From contig NJFT01000085.1 in the NCBI GenBank assembly GCA_002221725.1, positions 1 to 64,000 of the forward strand: 64,000 bases of DNA. The letters are read 5' to 3'. Each line of letters starts with the position of its first letter. Positions within the stretch are counted from its first letter, which is position 1. Below, piece by piece: positions 24,401-36,800 of this stretch. The position numbers and the translations under genes are program-made. The notes beneath the pieces are model-generated. The model was not told the DNA's origin. It was given only the letters and a program-made list of their open reading frames with translations, and did no database searches. This DNA comes from Scedosporium boydii. Its lineage: Eukaryota; Ascomycota; Sordariomycetes; Microascales; Microascaceae.

Positions 24401-25075
24401 AGTCTTAAAACATTACTATTCTATACAAACTATAGCATCAAACCTAGAATAGGATTTAAGCCTATAGGTATAAAAATATAAGTAGAATAAGTAATCCTTA
24501 TAGTAGATAAGATAAAGAAACTATATAGATAGTTAAAAGAGGAACTATAATTTATCTAATAAAGAATAAAATACTATACTAATAATAAGCGGCTTGAGGG
24601 ACTAACTCTTAAGAGGGGAAGCAAGGTCTAGTTACTATAAAAGAAACTAGGAACTAGGGACCCCTAAATTAAAATAATAAGACTAAGTAATAAGCTTAAT
24701 TACTAAAAACTAGGGCCCTTTTTAGTTAAAAAGAAAGTTTTAGAAGTAAACTATAAGTTAGAACTATTAGAAGGCATAGACAACTACCTAATATTCTATA
24801 TAGTATTACTTAAACCAGCCTATAAAGATATACTATTAGGAAGATTAGTCTAACTTAAAGCTAAAAAATAAGAAATCTTTAAGGTAGAAAGAATTATTAA
24901 CTTATAAAACAATAAAGGGACTATTAAGTATCTAGTTAAATAGAAAAACTATAAAGAAAGCGATAACACCTAGGAACCTATTAAACATTTGATGGGGAGC
25001 CCACAACTCCTTGTAGACTATTACTAGAGGAACCTAGTAAAACTAAGGGATCTAGTAGTATAGGATCTATTAGTA
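21500..25075 (+). pseudogene. Pol of element A: protease, RT, RNase H, integrase, chromodomain, RIP-disrupted
   Basis: A protease-like site (ALVDS) lies near 21640. The reverse transcriptase core lies at about 22320-22900, where the YxDD box reads YLNN (GAT changed to AAT twice). RNase H follows at about 23150-23550. Integrase lies at about 23750-24480, with the zinc-binding HH-CC region and a DDE-type core. A chromodomain-like C-terminus ends near 24990 and places the element among chromoviruses. Stops occur every few dozen codons. Confidence 0.8.
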
Positions 25076-25680
25076 TACTCTAGTCAATCTCTAAACTAGG
25101 GACAGAGATAGAGGTGCTCTCTACAGCATCCTCCTCAGCTACCTACTCCATCCCTAACCTAACAACCTCTAATACCCTCTTCTTATAAAGCTTCTTCTCC
25201 TAGTAAATCTTCGCAATATAGGACAAGGTAGCCTAAAATGCTACCTCTGCCTCCTGCTTTTCCTTTATAATATAGGACTACTCTTACTCTAAATAATTAA
25301 CTAGAGGATATACTAGTTAGGGAAGGAAGGAAAGGAAGGGAAGGGAGATTAATAAGTGGAATCTATAATTCCCCTAGTATTACAATTAGTACAACGAAGG
25401 AGGATGTAGTAATTACAATAGGACTACCCCTCCTAAACAACGTACTTATAGGGAGTGCGAGAATTAAAGTAAGCTATATACTTTAGCATCTTAAAAGGAT
25501 ACTAATAAGAAAGAATGTTATCTACTACCTAAGCTAGGTACTTATAGTTTACTTTAAAAGAAACCACCAGAGAACAAGACTTAGAGACATGAGTTAGCAT
25601 AATGGAAAAGAAAGATAGTGTAGAGACTTACCTAGGAAGAAAAGGAAGATTGGAACTAATAGGTCTTTAGAGACAAAGAC

Positions 25681-25699
25681 TAAGGGAGAGGGGAAATTG
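25681..25699 (+). other. Polypurine tract of element A
   Basis: AAGGGAGAGGGGAAA directly precedes the 3' LTR and would prime plus-strand synthesis in a working element. Confidence 0.7.
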
Positions 25700-26134
25700 T
25701 ATTATAACCTGGCTGTGATTTGGGCCACCTAGGGCGGTGAGGAACAGTAGGATTAGAACAAGGTTATATAGTTGCTCTTTGGGAAAGTGACTAGGCAGAT
25801 ATACTTAAAGCGACCGACCGCACGAAGGAAATATGACTAGGTAATTATTAGAAGAATGATTGGGCGAATGCCTGGGAGGTGATTGTGTACTGAAGATAGA
25901 TAGGAGAGATGTCTATATAAAGCTATGATGTTTCCTACTAGTCTAGTTATCTTCTAGACTCTTTAGTAGTTAATATAAGTAACAACTATACCCTATACTT
26001 ATATATATACTCTTAGCATCTATTATTATAAATACTGCTTAACTACCTTACTTATCTTTAAATAGGCACCTGCTACCTTAGTACCTTCCTATTCTATTGA
26101 TTAGCTGAAACCCTAAAGTGTTAGGATTGTAATA
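25700..26134 (+). repeat. 3' LTR of element A
   Basis: 435 bp, the same length as the 5' LTR, with many C/T and G/A differences from it. It starts TATTATAACCTGG, where TGTTACGACC carries two G-to-A or C-to-T changes. Confidence 0.9.
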
Positions 26135-26139
26135 ATAGG

Positions 26140-26206
26140 CCCCTACTATCTTAGCACCTTCCTATCTTATTAATTAGCTAAAACCTACAGTGTTAGGATT
26201 ATAATA
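26140..26206 (+). repeat. 5' LTR of element B, right piece
   Basis: The last 67 bp of the split LTR, ending GGATTATAATA. It matches the end of the 3' LTR at 33513-33579. Confidence 0.88.
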
Positions 26207-29200
26207 TATTAATTACTCCTATTTAGTAAGTAATTCTATCTAGTAATATACTAATTATAAATAATATATTAATTACTAAAGGAAGTACTACTACTATAGA
26301 AGATATAAAGAAGGCCTATATAGTTCTTTAGAAAGAAAAAGACTAGCTTGAGGCTGAGAAGTAGTAACTTAAGGATAAGTTGTCTACTAGTAGTAACTAT
26401 ATTAAGTAGCTAGAGGATTAGGTTACTTATCCCTAATATAAGATCCTGGCCCCTAAGCCCTATAATAGAAAGAAGGGGACACTCTAAGGGTTCTTAATAT
26501 AAGCTTAAGTTTATTTCTTATATTACTACTTTAACTTTAATAGAGAGGAAGATTAGGTGCTTGCTATTATTATATTCCTTACTAGGGATACTCTGGCCTA
26601 GTTTAAGCTTTAAATGAGAGACTACCTAGAAAACCCCTTAAGTAAGAACTAGGATAAGGAAACTTAAAAGCTTTTTAGGAAATATAAGGACTTTGAGTAA
26701 GCTCTAAAGGGTGCCTTTAGTAACCTAGATAAAGAGTAAGCTAATAAATAATGACTTGAGAACCTATAATAAAAGGGAGCTACTTCCTAGTATACTACTA
26801 AGTTTTAATAGGTAGTATCTTACCTTGACTAGGAAGATAAGCCCCTAATAGCCTGATTCTATACTAGACTCAAGGATGAAGTCAAGGATAAATTATATAA
26901 AATGGATTGACTAGGAGACTTGTCTGAATATATTACTATAGTAGTATAAATTGATAATTGATAATATAAATGACATATAGAAAAACGAGGATAAGGACAA
27001 TCTTATATTAAGAAAAAGATTACTTATAAAACTACTATATAGGGAACCTATATAGGACCTATAGAACTTAGTACTAGTATTATAAAGTAAACTTCCCTTA
27101 AAAAGCTTAGAGAGAAGTTGGGGAAATGCTATAAATGTAGATGTTATAGCTATTATATAAGGGAATGCTAAATAAGATATAAGCTTAAGCTAGAATATAA
27201 AAGGCTAGATAAAAAGAAATCTAAATTTAAGTCTATACTAGAAGGGAAAACTTAATAATTAGGAGCTAGTACTATTAACTATAAATCCTTATTATAGACT
27301 ATATACTATAATAATAACTATATTACCTACTAAAGCGATAAGGATAGGGCTAGCTACTACTTAAAGAGACTATAAATATTTAAGATAATAAAGTAAGAAG
27401 AGATTATTAAGATCTTAGAAATTGTAAAATAAATCTAGGAGACTAAAGAAGAACTTTTAAAGAAATTTAATACCCTTACTAGCAAGGACCTATTATATAA
27501 AAAATACTATAATAAGGCCTATAAATAATACTACTAGATGCCCGGATTACTATAGTAGTTTATATATTAATAGAATTTAGAAAAACAAGACTAAGAATAA
27601 TAAATAGCCCGAGCTACTTAGAAATAAGAAGGATAGTTTAAAAACCTCCTGATTAGCTACTATAATATACTTAAAAAAGAAGAAGAAAGATAAGTACTTA
27701 GGGAGATTATTAAAAATCTAGAAAAGAAAGTAATCTAGTAAATCCCTAAAATTATAAGGGAAGACCTTAACTATAAGTAACTAGAGTATAAAGTAGCCTA
27801 GTACCTTAAGGACCTATAAAGCTTAACTAAATAATAGGAGTACTATATAGAAGCCTTAAAATAGAAAAACTACCTATATCTATTAAATAAAGAAAAATAA
27901 AAGGATTAGAAAGTATATAAGATATAAAGGAAGACTAAAAAAGCTAATATAAAAGTAAAAATAGCAACTAAAGACTTAAATACTTCCTTTAGTATATAAG
28001 ACTCTAATAATAAAATATAAAAATAGTAGAAGTAGTCTATAAAGAAATAATAAATAAACTAAAGGGAAGTAGTAAGAGGAGAAGCCCCCTTTACTTAGCA
28101 TAGAGGCACTGGTAGAAGCTAAACGCCCTATAAGAAACTTAACTAATACTATAATAGGAAACTAGATAATATTATATTAGATCTTATTAACCTTTAAAAA
28201 CAAATTGATAATCTTTACTATACTATCTTTAGTAAAGCTAACCTTAATATAAGAGTTAATAATATAGAAGAAGAAGGTTTCTAAAATAATAAAAGATAAT
28301 AAAAAGAGATCTAAAAACTTTAGTAGTAAGTCTAAGGACTAGAGAAAGAAAGGGAATAAAGGGAAAAGTTTATTAAGGAACTAAAGGAGTAAGTGTGCCT
28401 CCTTAAAGCCCAAATAGACCCCGCAGAACTAGAGAACCTCTATAAAGAACTCTAGGAGGGAGCTAATAAACAACTTAAACTCACCCAGAGTCTTATTAAT
28501 AATCTATAAAAGATAGTAAAACTAAATAAGTAGTAATAAAAGTAATACTAGAAGATCTAAAGGCTTTAATAACAAATAGCTAATCTATAGAGGCTATAGT
28601 ATAGTAGTTTAATATTAGTTGTAGAAGAAGTTATAAGAATAATAAGACCTGGACCTAGTCAAGAAATAAGAGAAATAAACATTATAGAAGGATAATAAAT
28701 CCATTACCTAAAGGTATTTATCACCTTAGCTAGATAAGAGTTCTAGGCTCTAGTAGATAGTAAGGTATAAGGGAACTTTATTTCCCTAATAATTGTTAAC
28801 TAACTAGAACTATTATAAATAGAAAAATACTAGCTATATACCCTAAATGTATATAATAGAACACTAGTAGACTATAAAGGCGGAGTAGTTAATATAGAGA
28901 CTATATACCTCTATATCTATATTATAGGGGAAGTTAACTACATTTCTTTCAACATCACTAGAACTACTAGACACCTTATTATATTAGGGATCCCATAGCT
29001 ATAAATAAGAAACCTATAGATTAATTAGGCAACTAATTAGCTTACTTAAAATAAAACTAAGTAAGGCCTAGAAAATAACTTAGCTACTAAGTAGTATTAA
29101 CTAGAAAAGTCACCTTTAAGTAAGCTAAGAGCCTTTAAAATAATAATCTACTTTAAAGTACTTACTATAAAAGATTTGAATTACCTATTAAAAGGAAGAA

Positions 29201-30358
29201 AATATAAGCAAGTATATATAATAAGAACTATAATAATTTTCGAAGCTATACTACTAATAGAAGAAATATTATAATATATACCTAAGGAATACTAAAAGTA
29301 TAGCAAGGTATTTACTAAAAAACTAGAAACTAAACTACTCGAATATAGCTAGTAAGACTACAAGATACTATTAAAAGAAGGCACTTAACTAAAGTTTATA
29401 TTTATCTATAATCTTAATAAAGTATAATAATAAGTATTAAGAGACTATATAGTAAAAATACTAAAGAAGAGATATATTAGGCCCTCAATATTACTAGTAG
29501 GATACCTAATCCTCTAAATACCTAAGAAGAATAGCAAACTACAAATATATATAGACTATTAGTAACTTAATAAAATTACTATTAAAAACTAATACCTACT
29601 ACTACTTATTTTAGAATTATAGGACATACTCTAAGAAGTGTAGTAGTTTACAACTCTAGACTTAAGAGGAGTATATAACTTAATTTATATTAAGGAAGGT
29701 AATAAGTAGAAGACTACTTTCAGGACACGCCTTAGGTACTTTAAGTACTTAGTTATACCTTTTAGATTAACAAATACTCCTACAAGCTTCTAGATAATAA
29801 TTAACTATATCCTATAAGAATACTTAGACTACTTTATAATAGTATACCTTAATAACATTCTTATCTTCTTAAAAATACTAGAAGAATATAAAGAATATAT
29901 ATACAAAGTCCTCTAGAAGCTACAAAATATAAGACTATTAGTAGAATTAGCTAAGTGTAAATTTTACAAACAGTAAGTAGACTTCTTTAGATATATAATC
30001 TAACCTAGGAAGGTCTAAATACAAGAATTAAAAGTTAAGGCTATCTTAGAGTAGCTAGTACTAACTAATATTATAGAAGTTAGAGGATTTCTTAGATTCC
30101 TTAACTTCTATAGGAAGTTCTTAGGAGGCTATAGTACTTATATGTAAGCCCTTATAGAACTTACTAAAAAGGATAAACTATTTTAGTAGGGACTAAAAGA
30201 ATAGAAAGTGTTTTAAAAAGCTAAGTAATTAGTATATAAGCAACTTGTCCTCTATTAAATAGACCCCATAAAACCCTTTAAATTAGAAACTAATATATTA
30301 GACTATAGACTAAGTATATAACTAGGACAGTAAGATAAAAATAGTAAAATTTACCTAG
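26207..30358 (+). pseudogene. Gag and pol (first part) of element B, RIP-disrupted
   Basis: Collinear with element A but with more TAA/TAG codons. The zinc knuckle near 27130 keeps its first Cys, which A has lost, so the two copies were mutated independently. The reverse transcriptase core lies at about 29460-30050, with the YxDD box again reading YLNN. The frame stops at the 306-bp insert within the RNase H region. Confidence 0.75.
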
Positions 30359-30664
30359 TGTGATCGAGTAGGGAAACTAAACCAAAACACCCTCTACAAA
30401 ATGAAAGGAACAGTCATCTTGGAGACATCGATCGCAAAGCGATCGATGTTGGAAAGGTTGGTCTAATGGTCATAGAAACGAAACTGGAATCGAAAAGGAA
30501 AAGAAGGATTCTGATTGAAAAAGATGTTCTAACTTGAAGTCGATAGCCACTAAGGAATTCTTCACTTTTTGTTCCATGCCGCTGCTGCCACGCGTCACGT
30601 GCCATGTGGCAGCCACTGCCACAAGCCACAGTTGCTACATGCCAGTCGCCCCAGCACCAACACA
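30359..30664. mobile_element. Young 306-bp TG...CA insert (solo LTR or small non-autonomous element)
   Basis: Balanced base composition with many CG and CA dinucleotides, unlike the AT-rich sequence around it, so it arrived after the RIP of element B. It begins TGTGATCGAG and ends CCAACACA (TGTG/CACA ends) between copies of CTAG (30355-30358 and 30665-30668). Comparison with element A at 23240-23260 shows it interrupts the RNase H coding region. It holds a perfect hairpin (ACATCGATCGC, loop AAA, 30425-30449). It has no internal gene. Confidence 0.8.
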
Positions 30665-32510
30665 CTAGTAGTATTTATATTAAAAAAGCTTAATAGACTA
30701 GAACTATACTATACTATTCCTAATAAGAAACTAATAGCTATTATTAAAGCATTTAAAGAATAAAGACACTACCTTATTAAAGCTAAGTATCTAATTACAA
30801 TATACTCTAATTATAAAAACCTAATAGGGTTTACTATAATAAAAGAACTTAATTAATAATAAGTATAATAAGTAGAAGAACTATCTAAGTACAATTTTAA
30901 AATTATATATATTAAAGGAAAAGAAAATAGAAGAGCTAATACTCTTAGCTAGAGACTAGACTACTTTTAAAAAGTACTAAAAGAAATAGGTACCCTCCTT
31001 TACTATAATAAAGAAGGAAACCTGCAATAGCTAGCTATAGGATATTAAATATAATAGGTTAATTTAATTATAAAAGAAATTAAGAACTATTATATAGACC
31101 TTAGATTATAAGATTAAATATAGACCTAAGAATAAATATAGATAATAGTACCCCTAAACCTAGTAGAAAAATTTATCTAAGTAATTTATAAAGCATTATA
31201 TAATAAGTACCTAGGGATTATAAAGACTATAGAAAAGGTACCTAAGGAATATTTAGTCCTATACCTTAAAAAGGTAACTACTAAGGTTATAGCTAAATGT
31301 CCCTAGTATAGAAAAAATAAGAATTAGCTATATAAACTATATAGACAACTACAACCTATACTAGTACCTAAAGCACTATAGTAGAAAATCATTATTAACT
31401 TCATTATTAAACTATTAAAGTTGAAGGACCTAGCTACAGGGGTTAGATATAATAATATTATAGTAGTAATTGATAAGCTAATAAAGTATACTTACTTTAT
31501 ACCCTATAATAAATCTATAAAAGCATTATAATTTATAGAACTATTCCTATAAACTATAGTAGTAAACTATAATCTACTAGAAAAAATTAACTTAGATAAA
31601 GGTAGAGTATTTATCTCCTACTTCTAGCAAAGCCTATTAGATAGAATAGGAATTAACTATAAGCTATCTACTACCTATTATCTAGAAATATAAGGGTAAG
31701 TAAAATAGATAAACTAAATACTTAAAATATACCTATAATACTATATTAACTAGGAATAAGATAACTAGATATTACTACTATCCCTAGCCTAGAAAGCTTA
31801 TAATATTAATATATTAGAAAGTCTTAAAATATCCCTATTCTATACAAATTATAATATTAAACCCAGGACAGGATTTAAGCTAATAGGTATAAAGATATAA
31901 GTAGAACAAATAATCCTTATAATAGATAAAATAAAAAAATTATATAGGTAGTTAAAAGAAGAACTATAGTTTATTTAGTAAAGGATAAAGTACTATACTA
32001 ATAGCAAGTAGCTTAAGGGACTAACTCTTAAGAGGGGAAGCAAGGTCTAATTACTATAAAAGAAACTAGAAACTAGAGACCCCTAAATTAAAATAATAAA
32101 ACTAAGTAATAAACTTAATTACTAAAAACTAGGACCCTTCCTAATTAAGAGGAAAGTTTTAGAAGTTAACTATAAGTTAGAACTACTAGAAGGTATAGAT
32201 AACTACCTAGTATTCTATATAGTACTACTAGAACTAGCCTATAAAAGTATACTATTAAGAAAGCTAGTCTAGCTTAAAGCTAAGAAATAAGGAATCTTTA
32301 AAGTAGAAAAAATTACTAACTTATAAAATAATAAAGGAATTATTAAGTATTTAGTTAAATAGAAAAACTATAAAGAAAGTAATAATACTTAGGAACTTAT
32401 TAAATATTTAATAGGGAGCTTATAACTCCTTATAGACTACTACTAGAGGAATCTAATAAAGCTAAGAGATCTAGTAGTGATAGATCTATTAGTAAGCTCT
32501 AATTAATCTC
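30665..32510 (+). pseudogene. Pol (rest of RNase H, integrase, chromodomain) of element B, RIP-disrupted
   Basis: Collinear with 23245-25075 of element A and more heavily mutated. The chromodomain-like end lies near 32310-32410. Confidence 0.75.
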
Positions 32511-33154
32511 TAGCTTAGGGATGGAGGAAGTAGTGTTCTCTGTGGCATCCTCCTTAGCTACCTGCTTTATCTCTAGCCTAATAATCTCTAATACTCTTTT
32601 CTTATAAAGTTCTTTCTCTTTTTTAAGATGACTGGCTTAGGACATGGCTATATTAAGAGTAGTAAGATGATAAGCTACCTTGGCCTCTACCTCTCGCTCC
32701 TTATAGTTAAGACAGGATTGCTCCTGTTCTAGGTGGTTAACTAAGTAATAAGGTTAGGGACAAGGGACCTATAATGGAAAGAAGAAAATAGGAGCTTATA
32801 AGCTAAATTAGTTATACTACTAGCATTGTAGTTAGGATATTTAAGGTAAATGTAGCTATTATAGTAAGACTACCCTTTATAAACTATATAGTCCTAGAAA
32901 ACCTTTATATTAAAATAGGAAGTATATTTAAGTATCTTAAAAAGATATTATCTAATAAGAAGGTTATTAATAGCCTAGGCAAGATAGTTGCAGTTTACCT
33001 AGAAAGACCTAGACTACATTTTAATAATACAATTAGGCATAATAGTAGGAAGGAGGGGTATAAATAGGAAGAAAAACACTTACCTGAAGAGGGGAGTTGA
33101 GGAAATCGAACTAATAGGTCTTTAGGGACAAAGACTAAGGAAGAGGAGAAATTG

Positions 33155-33579
33155 TGTTATGACTAGGCTGCGACATAGGCTGTAGGAAAGGTGGTAAGGA
33201 ATAGTAGTAATGATGAAGGTATGTAACTATAGAAAGAATGATTAGTTGATTGAGGATTAACTAACTAATAATTGATTAGAAGGAGTCTAACTAACTAGTT
33301 AGTTGGGGACTGGCTAACTGATTAGTCTACTGGAACTGAAGATAGATGGAAGAAGTATCTATATAAAGCTACGATGTCTCCTATTAGTCTAGTTATCTTT
33401 TAGACTCTTTAGTAGTTAATGTAAGTAATATCTATATCTTATACTTATATATATACTCTTAGTACTTATTATTATAAATACTGCTTAATTGCCTTGCTTA
33501 TCTTTAAATAGGCCCCTGCTATCCTAGTATCTTCCTATCTTATTGATTAGCTGAAACCTGTAGTGTTAGGATTATAACA
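33155..33579 (+). repeat. 3' LTR of element B
   Basis: 425 bp from TGTTATGACTAGGCTGCGAC to GGATTATAACA, equal in length to the two pieces of the 5' LTR. A GGAAGAGGAGAAA polypurine tract lies just before it. Confidence 0.9.
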
Positions 33580-33763
33580 TGAAATATCTTACTCGAACTT
33601 CGTGCCTTCCGTACGAAGTTGATACCTTCTTTAAGATGAGAAGTCGCACCTTCTAGGTTTGAAGTGCAGGTTTAGTTATAGAAATATTATTTTACTGAAG
33701 TACTTTAAATATTCTTATTACCTAAGGAAACTGTACAGCTTGGGGTAGTTCTAGTAAAAATTC
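33580..33763. mobile_element. Inner right part of the outer DNA element
   Basis: Starts with TGAAA, the target copy from insertion of element B. It is far less AT-mutated than the rest of the block. A near-perfect hairpin has arms AACTTCGT (33596-33603) and ACGAAGTT (33613-33620). Confidence 0.6.
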
Positions 33764-33818
33764 GAGGGGTCGAGGTCGAAAAATTTCAAAAGTTACAAAA
33801 TCGCTACAGGCTTCCGTA
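33764..33818 (-). repeat. Right terminal inverted repeat of the outer DNA element
   Basis: Reverse complement of 13858-13912 with one mismatch. GGTGGA follows directly. Confidence 0.9.
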
Positions 33819-36800
33819 GGTGGAGAGAGCAGTCAGGACCTCATCGAGTGGAGAAAAATAGCCCCGCCTGACAAGTCCCTCTCTAACTTGAAAGGGTTTG
33901 AGTCAGGGTCAAGGTCATCAGAGTTAGCATAGCGCTTCTCGATGAAGAGAGAGTAGAAACATAAAAAGGGAGCGCCACATGCGGAGCCGAGATGCGAGAG
34001 ATGGAGAAGATGGTAAAGGAACTGTCCGTCATGCGGGAGTTGGCGTTCCCCGCCCATTCCCATCACCAGACGTAACTCCAGGTCGACATGTGGAGCAGCG
34101 CTCACAATGAGGCCAAAGGACACACCCCCTCCCTTTCCAGACCCTACAAGTACTTCGTACTTTGTCAAGATCAAGAGGCCCATGGTTCAGTGTTGTCCAC
34201 TAATACGTTTCCCATCACACATCAAGTCTACTGTCGTCCTTTGCCCTATTTCTGATGATTAGCGCCTATGCATCTTAACAAAGGATAACAAACAGTCAAC
34301 GACCCTACCATGTACTTTTGAGTTTTCCCTTGAAGTACCATTGTTCGCATGCAGCCGATATCCCTGGCCGGTACCTTGGCCTCAGAGCTAAGCTCACTGG
34401 AGTCGAGTCGAGGCTTGGCCGGCCAAGGGAGGCATCGAACGACGCTCAAGCAAGTGGATGACGAATGTGGCTCTTCGTAAGATCATTTCGATTTTGATTA
34501 GGCTCTGCACCGCTACACTGGTTCAATTGATATCCGCAATGCTATCGAAATAGATGGGATGAACCTGATTTGAAGGAACCAAGCTTGAGTATTTGGTGGA
34601 AATCCGAGAATAAGGAGTTTTGGCTATTGATGAGAGGGTGTTAAAGACGTAATGACCAATGCGCACTTGGAACATCATGGCTCTTGGGTCGGCGCATGCA
34701 CGTCGATCATTTCGTCGAATCTCTCGATCTTTCCTCCTTCTTGTCTCTCGAGCCTGTAGCCTCCGTGATCAGAAATCTTCATGAGGAAGGCAAGTGAAGG
34801 TTGCAAGATCTGGGAGTGAACTTACGTCGTAGATTGGGCCAATGAGAGACCTTCCCGCTCATCCGACATCGACCCTTTCGAGGACGTGGCGAGGGGCGTG
34901 TGCGGTGGTTATTCATGGGTAGCAATTCCAGAAGCTGGCCGAGACCTATCATTCGCGATTAACTCCAGATTCGGATAGGGGTGCCTGACAGACTTCAGAG
35001 TTACTTCGTAGGTCGCAGGACGCTAGTGCGAGCAATGAGGGGTACCGCCCACACACATTTACTGATCAAGTGTCAGTCTCTTCCTGGCTGTTGCTTCGCG
35101 CTAGCACGAGCTTGCGCCAAAAATGACCAGGTAGGGACAGGATGATAGAAATCGAGAAGAGCCAGGCCCATCCCTGAAGGTTCTGGAACTGGGAATCCCA
35201 TGCGTTGATGCAGGGAAGCAGACAAATCTGGCAAGTGCAGTGTTCGGATGGAGAATGAACGAGCAAAGGGTCAAATCAATACCTGACATCCAGTGTCCAC
35301 CAGCCTTACCTCGTAGACGTCTGCTTTCTTTGGTTCTGCAACCCTTACCGACGAAGAGCCCATTCCCACTCTGGTCATGGGAGCAGGGTGCTTTCGGCGT
35401 TTCTCTGGCGTAGCGTTCCGTAGTATGAGTATTTTGTGGTTCTGATCCAGGATCAAATTGGCTGGCTCGCTTCGCCCTGCAACATGTTCCTACCACTTCG
35501 TAGCCCTGAGAGCGACGAGAACGTTCGTGGTTGAGAGCACCTTGACGGGGCAGAGGCAGACAGAGCTTGGGTATATCAGAGTCTCTTATTGGACGGTAAT
35601 GCAACCTGAAACCTTGCTCATTAACAGCAAGATGCCTGGCCATAGTCGATGCGCCCTGTCTTTTCAGGGACAGGTTATCGTTACGGCAATGACCGCCGAA
35701 ATTCCCAGGAAGGGATGGAATGGATGGCTAGAAAGGACATCGGAGATGGAGATGCATGTCTGGTGCGATTTACCGAGCACCCCCGGCTCCCTGAAGCGAG
35801 CAACTGGTGGCGCGTCCGTGTGGCTTTTGTTCCTGCCAATTTAGAGCTTAGTTGCAGATGGGGTATCAAAATCAGGGCAAGATCGACGTCATCCCTTTTC
35901 AACTCTTCAACTCAGGTAAGTGCATTCGATTCCACAATTTACACGGGGCTCGGTATTCCCATGTGCCAAGGCTCTCAGGAGCAAGGAGCCGCCTTCTCTT
36001 ACTCGTTGACGGAAGCCACTCGTCCCAACCTCTATCCGTTTGCGTCGTAGGTTCTTCGTAATACCCAGGTCCTGATGAAAAAAAAACGACCAGAAAACCT
36101 CCTCATGGACAATCCAGACCCAGATATCACCTTCCCCGGCCGGGGGTATTTTGCTCATCGTCATGTCGCCAGGGACCTCAGGCCACTGCATGTCCTTCAA
36201 CGTTCTGGAAGGCGGGAAGAACTGGAATCTGCACACCAATTGATTCCTCATGCACATCTGCTACTAGGATTCTACAGAGACCATCCATTTTCGGTTAAAA
36301 GCCGACCTTGATGCTCAGCGCACACACACCAACAGCCTCTGCGCTAACGCAGGTCTACACAACGTATTTAGCCGACTCAATCATAATGGTGTGCAGACTA
36401 GGAACTTTGCGGCTGCTCCTGCCTCGAGAGTTAAAATTGTGACCAGCTATCGTAGCGCCCGTTTAGTGGTGGAGAGGTGAAAGGGGGACAAAGGGACCGG
36501 TACGGAGTACATTAAGGGAATGGTTCGAGATTGATGTTCGAGGAAGGTTCCTCCCATCAAAATTTGTTGACTGACCAAGTACCGCCTAGCTCCATGGCAG
36601 GGGCGCCGAACCACGTTCTGATCACGTCCTCTCGAAGAGTGCGGGGTACAGCCATTGTTCACTTACAGTCTAAATGCAGGTGTCCAACTTAGGAAGAAGC
36701 AGAAGTGAGACTCTAACGAGACTGAATGTAGCCCCGCTACCTTGATACATAACTACAACAGACCTCACAAGATTAAGGGTTCTAGCATCGGGAAGGCGCA

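Larger units (their letters stand above)
18666..26134 (+). mobile_element. Ty3/gypsy LTR retrotransposon A (chromovirus type), nested in element B
   Basis: A 7469-bp element with two 435-bp LTRs (18666-19100 and 25700-26134) and a perfect 5-bp target duplication ATAGG. The plus strand shows gag with a zinc knuckle, then protease, reverse transcriptase, RNase H, integrase and a chromodomain, in Ty3/gypsy order. RIP has added stops throughout, so it cannot be active. It is less degraded than element B and keeps several CAG and CAA codons that B has lost. Confidence 0.92.
18308..33579 (+). mobile_element. Ty3/gypsy LTR retrotransposon B, interrupted by element A
   Basis: The 5' LTR is split: 18308-18665 and 26140-26206 add up to 425 bp, the same length as the 3' LTR at 33155-33579. 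Flanking 5-bp sites are TAAAA (18303-18307) and TGAAA (33580-33584), a target duplication with one G-to-A change. Removing element A and the 306-bp insert gives an element of about 7.5 kb. A polypurine tract (GGAAGAGGAGAAA) precedes the 3' LTR. Gag and pol are on the plus strand and full of stops from CAA/CAG changed to TAA/TAG. B is more mutated than A at matching sites, as expected for the older insertion. Confidence 0.9.
13858..33818. mobile_element. RIP-degraded DNA transposon with 55-bp TIRs, holding nested LTR elements
   Basis: The ends are inverted repeats: 13858-13912 and 33764-33818 match over 55 bp with one mismatch, both starting TACGGAAGCCTGTAGCG when read inward. The flanks carry GGTGGA on both sides (13852-13857 and 33819-33824), a 6-bp target duplication. 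Removing the nested Ty3/gypsy element B (18308-33579 and one duplicated TGAAA) leaves a host element of about 4.7 kb. Its inner part is too AT-rich and stop-ridden to show a transposase on either strand, so the superfamily is unknown. The 6-bp duplication does not fit Tc1/mariner-type (TA), hAT (8 bp) or Mutator (8-11 bp) elements. Confidence 0.8.

Noticed and set aside
13858..33818. Starship-type giant element
   Set aside because: The 20 kb size comes from nested LTR elements; the shell is about 4.7 kb, no tyrosine-recombinase captain gene can be read and no cargo is present.
13858..33818. Maverick/Polinton element (15-20 kb, 6-bp target duplication)
   Set aside because: Size and duplication fit at first sight, but most of the inside is two Ty3/gypsy elements and the inverted repeats are only 55 bp.
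35101..35643. 180-codon minus-strand frame and its overlapping neighbours
   Set aside because: No domain, many overlapping frames on both strands and no splice pattern linking them.
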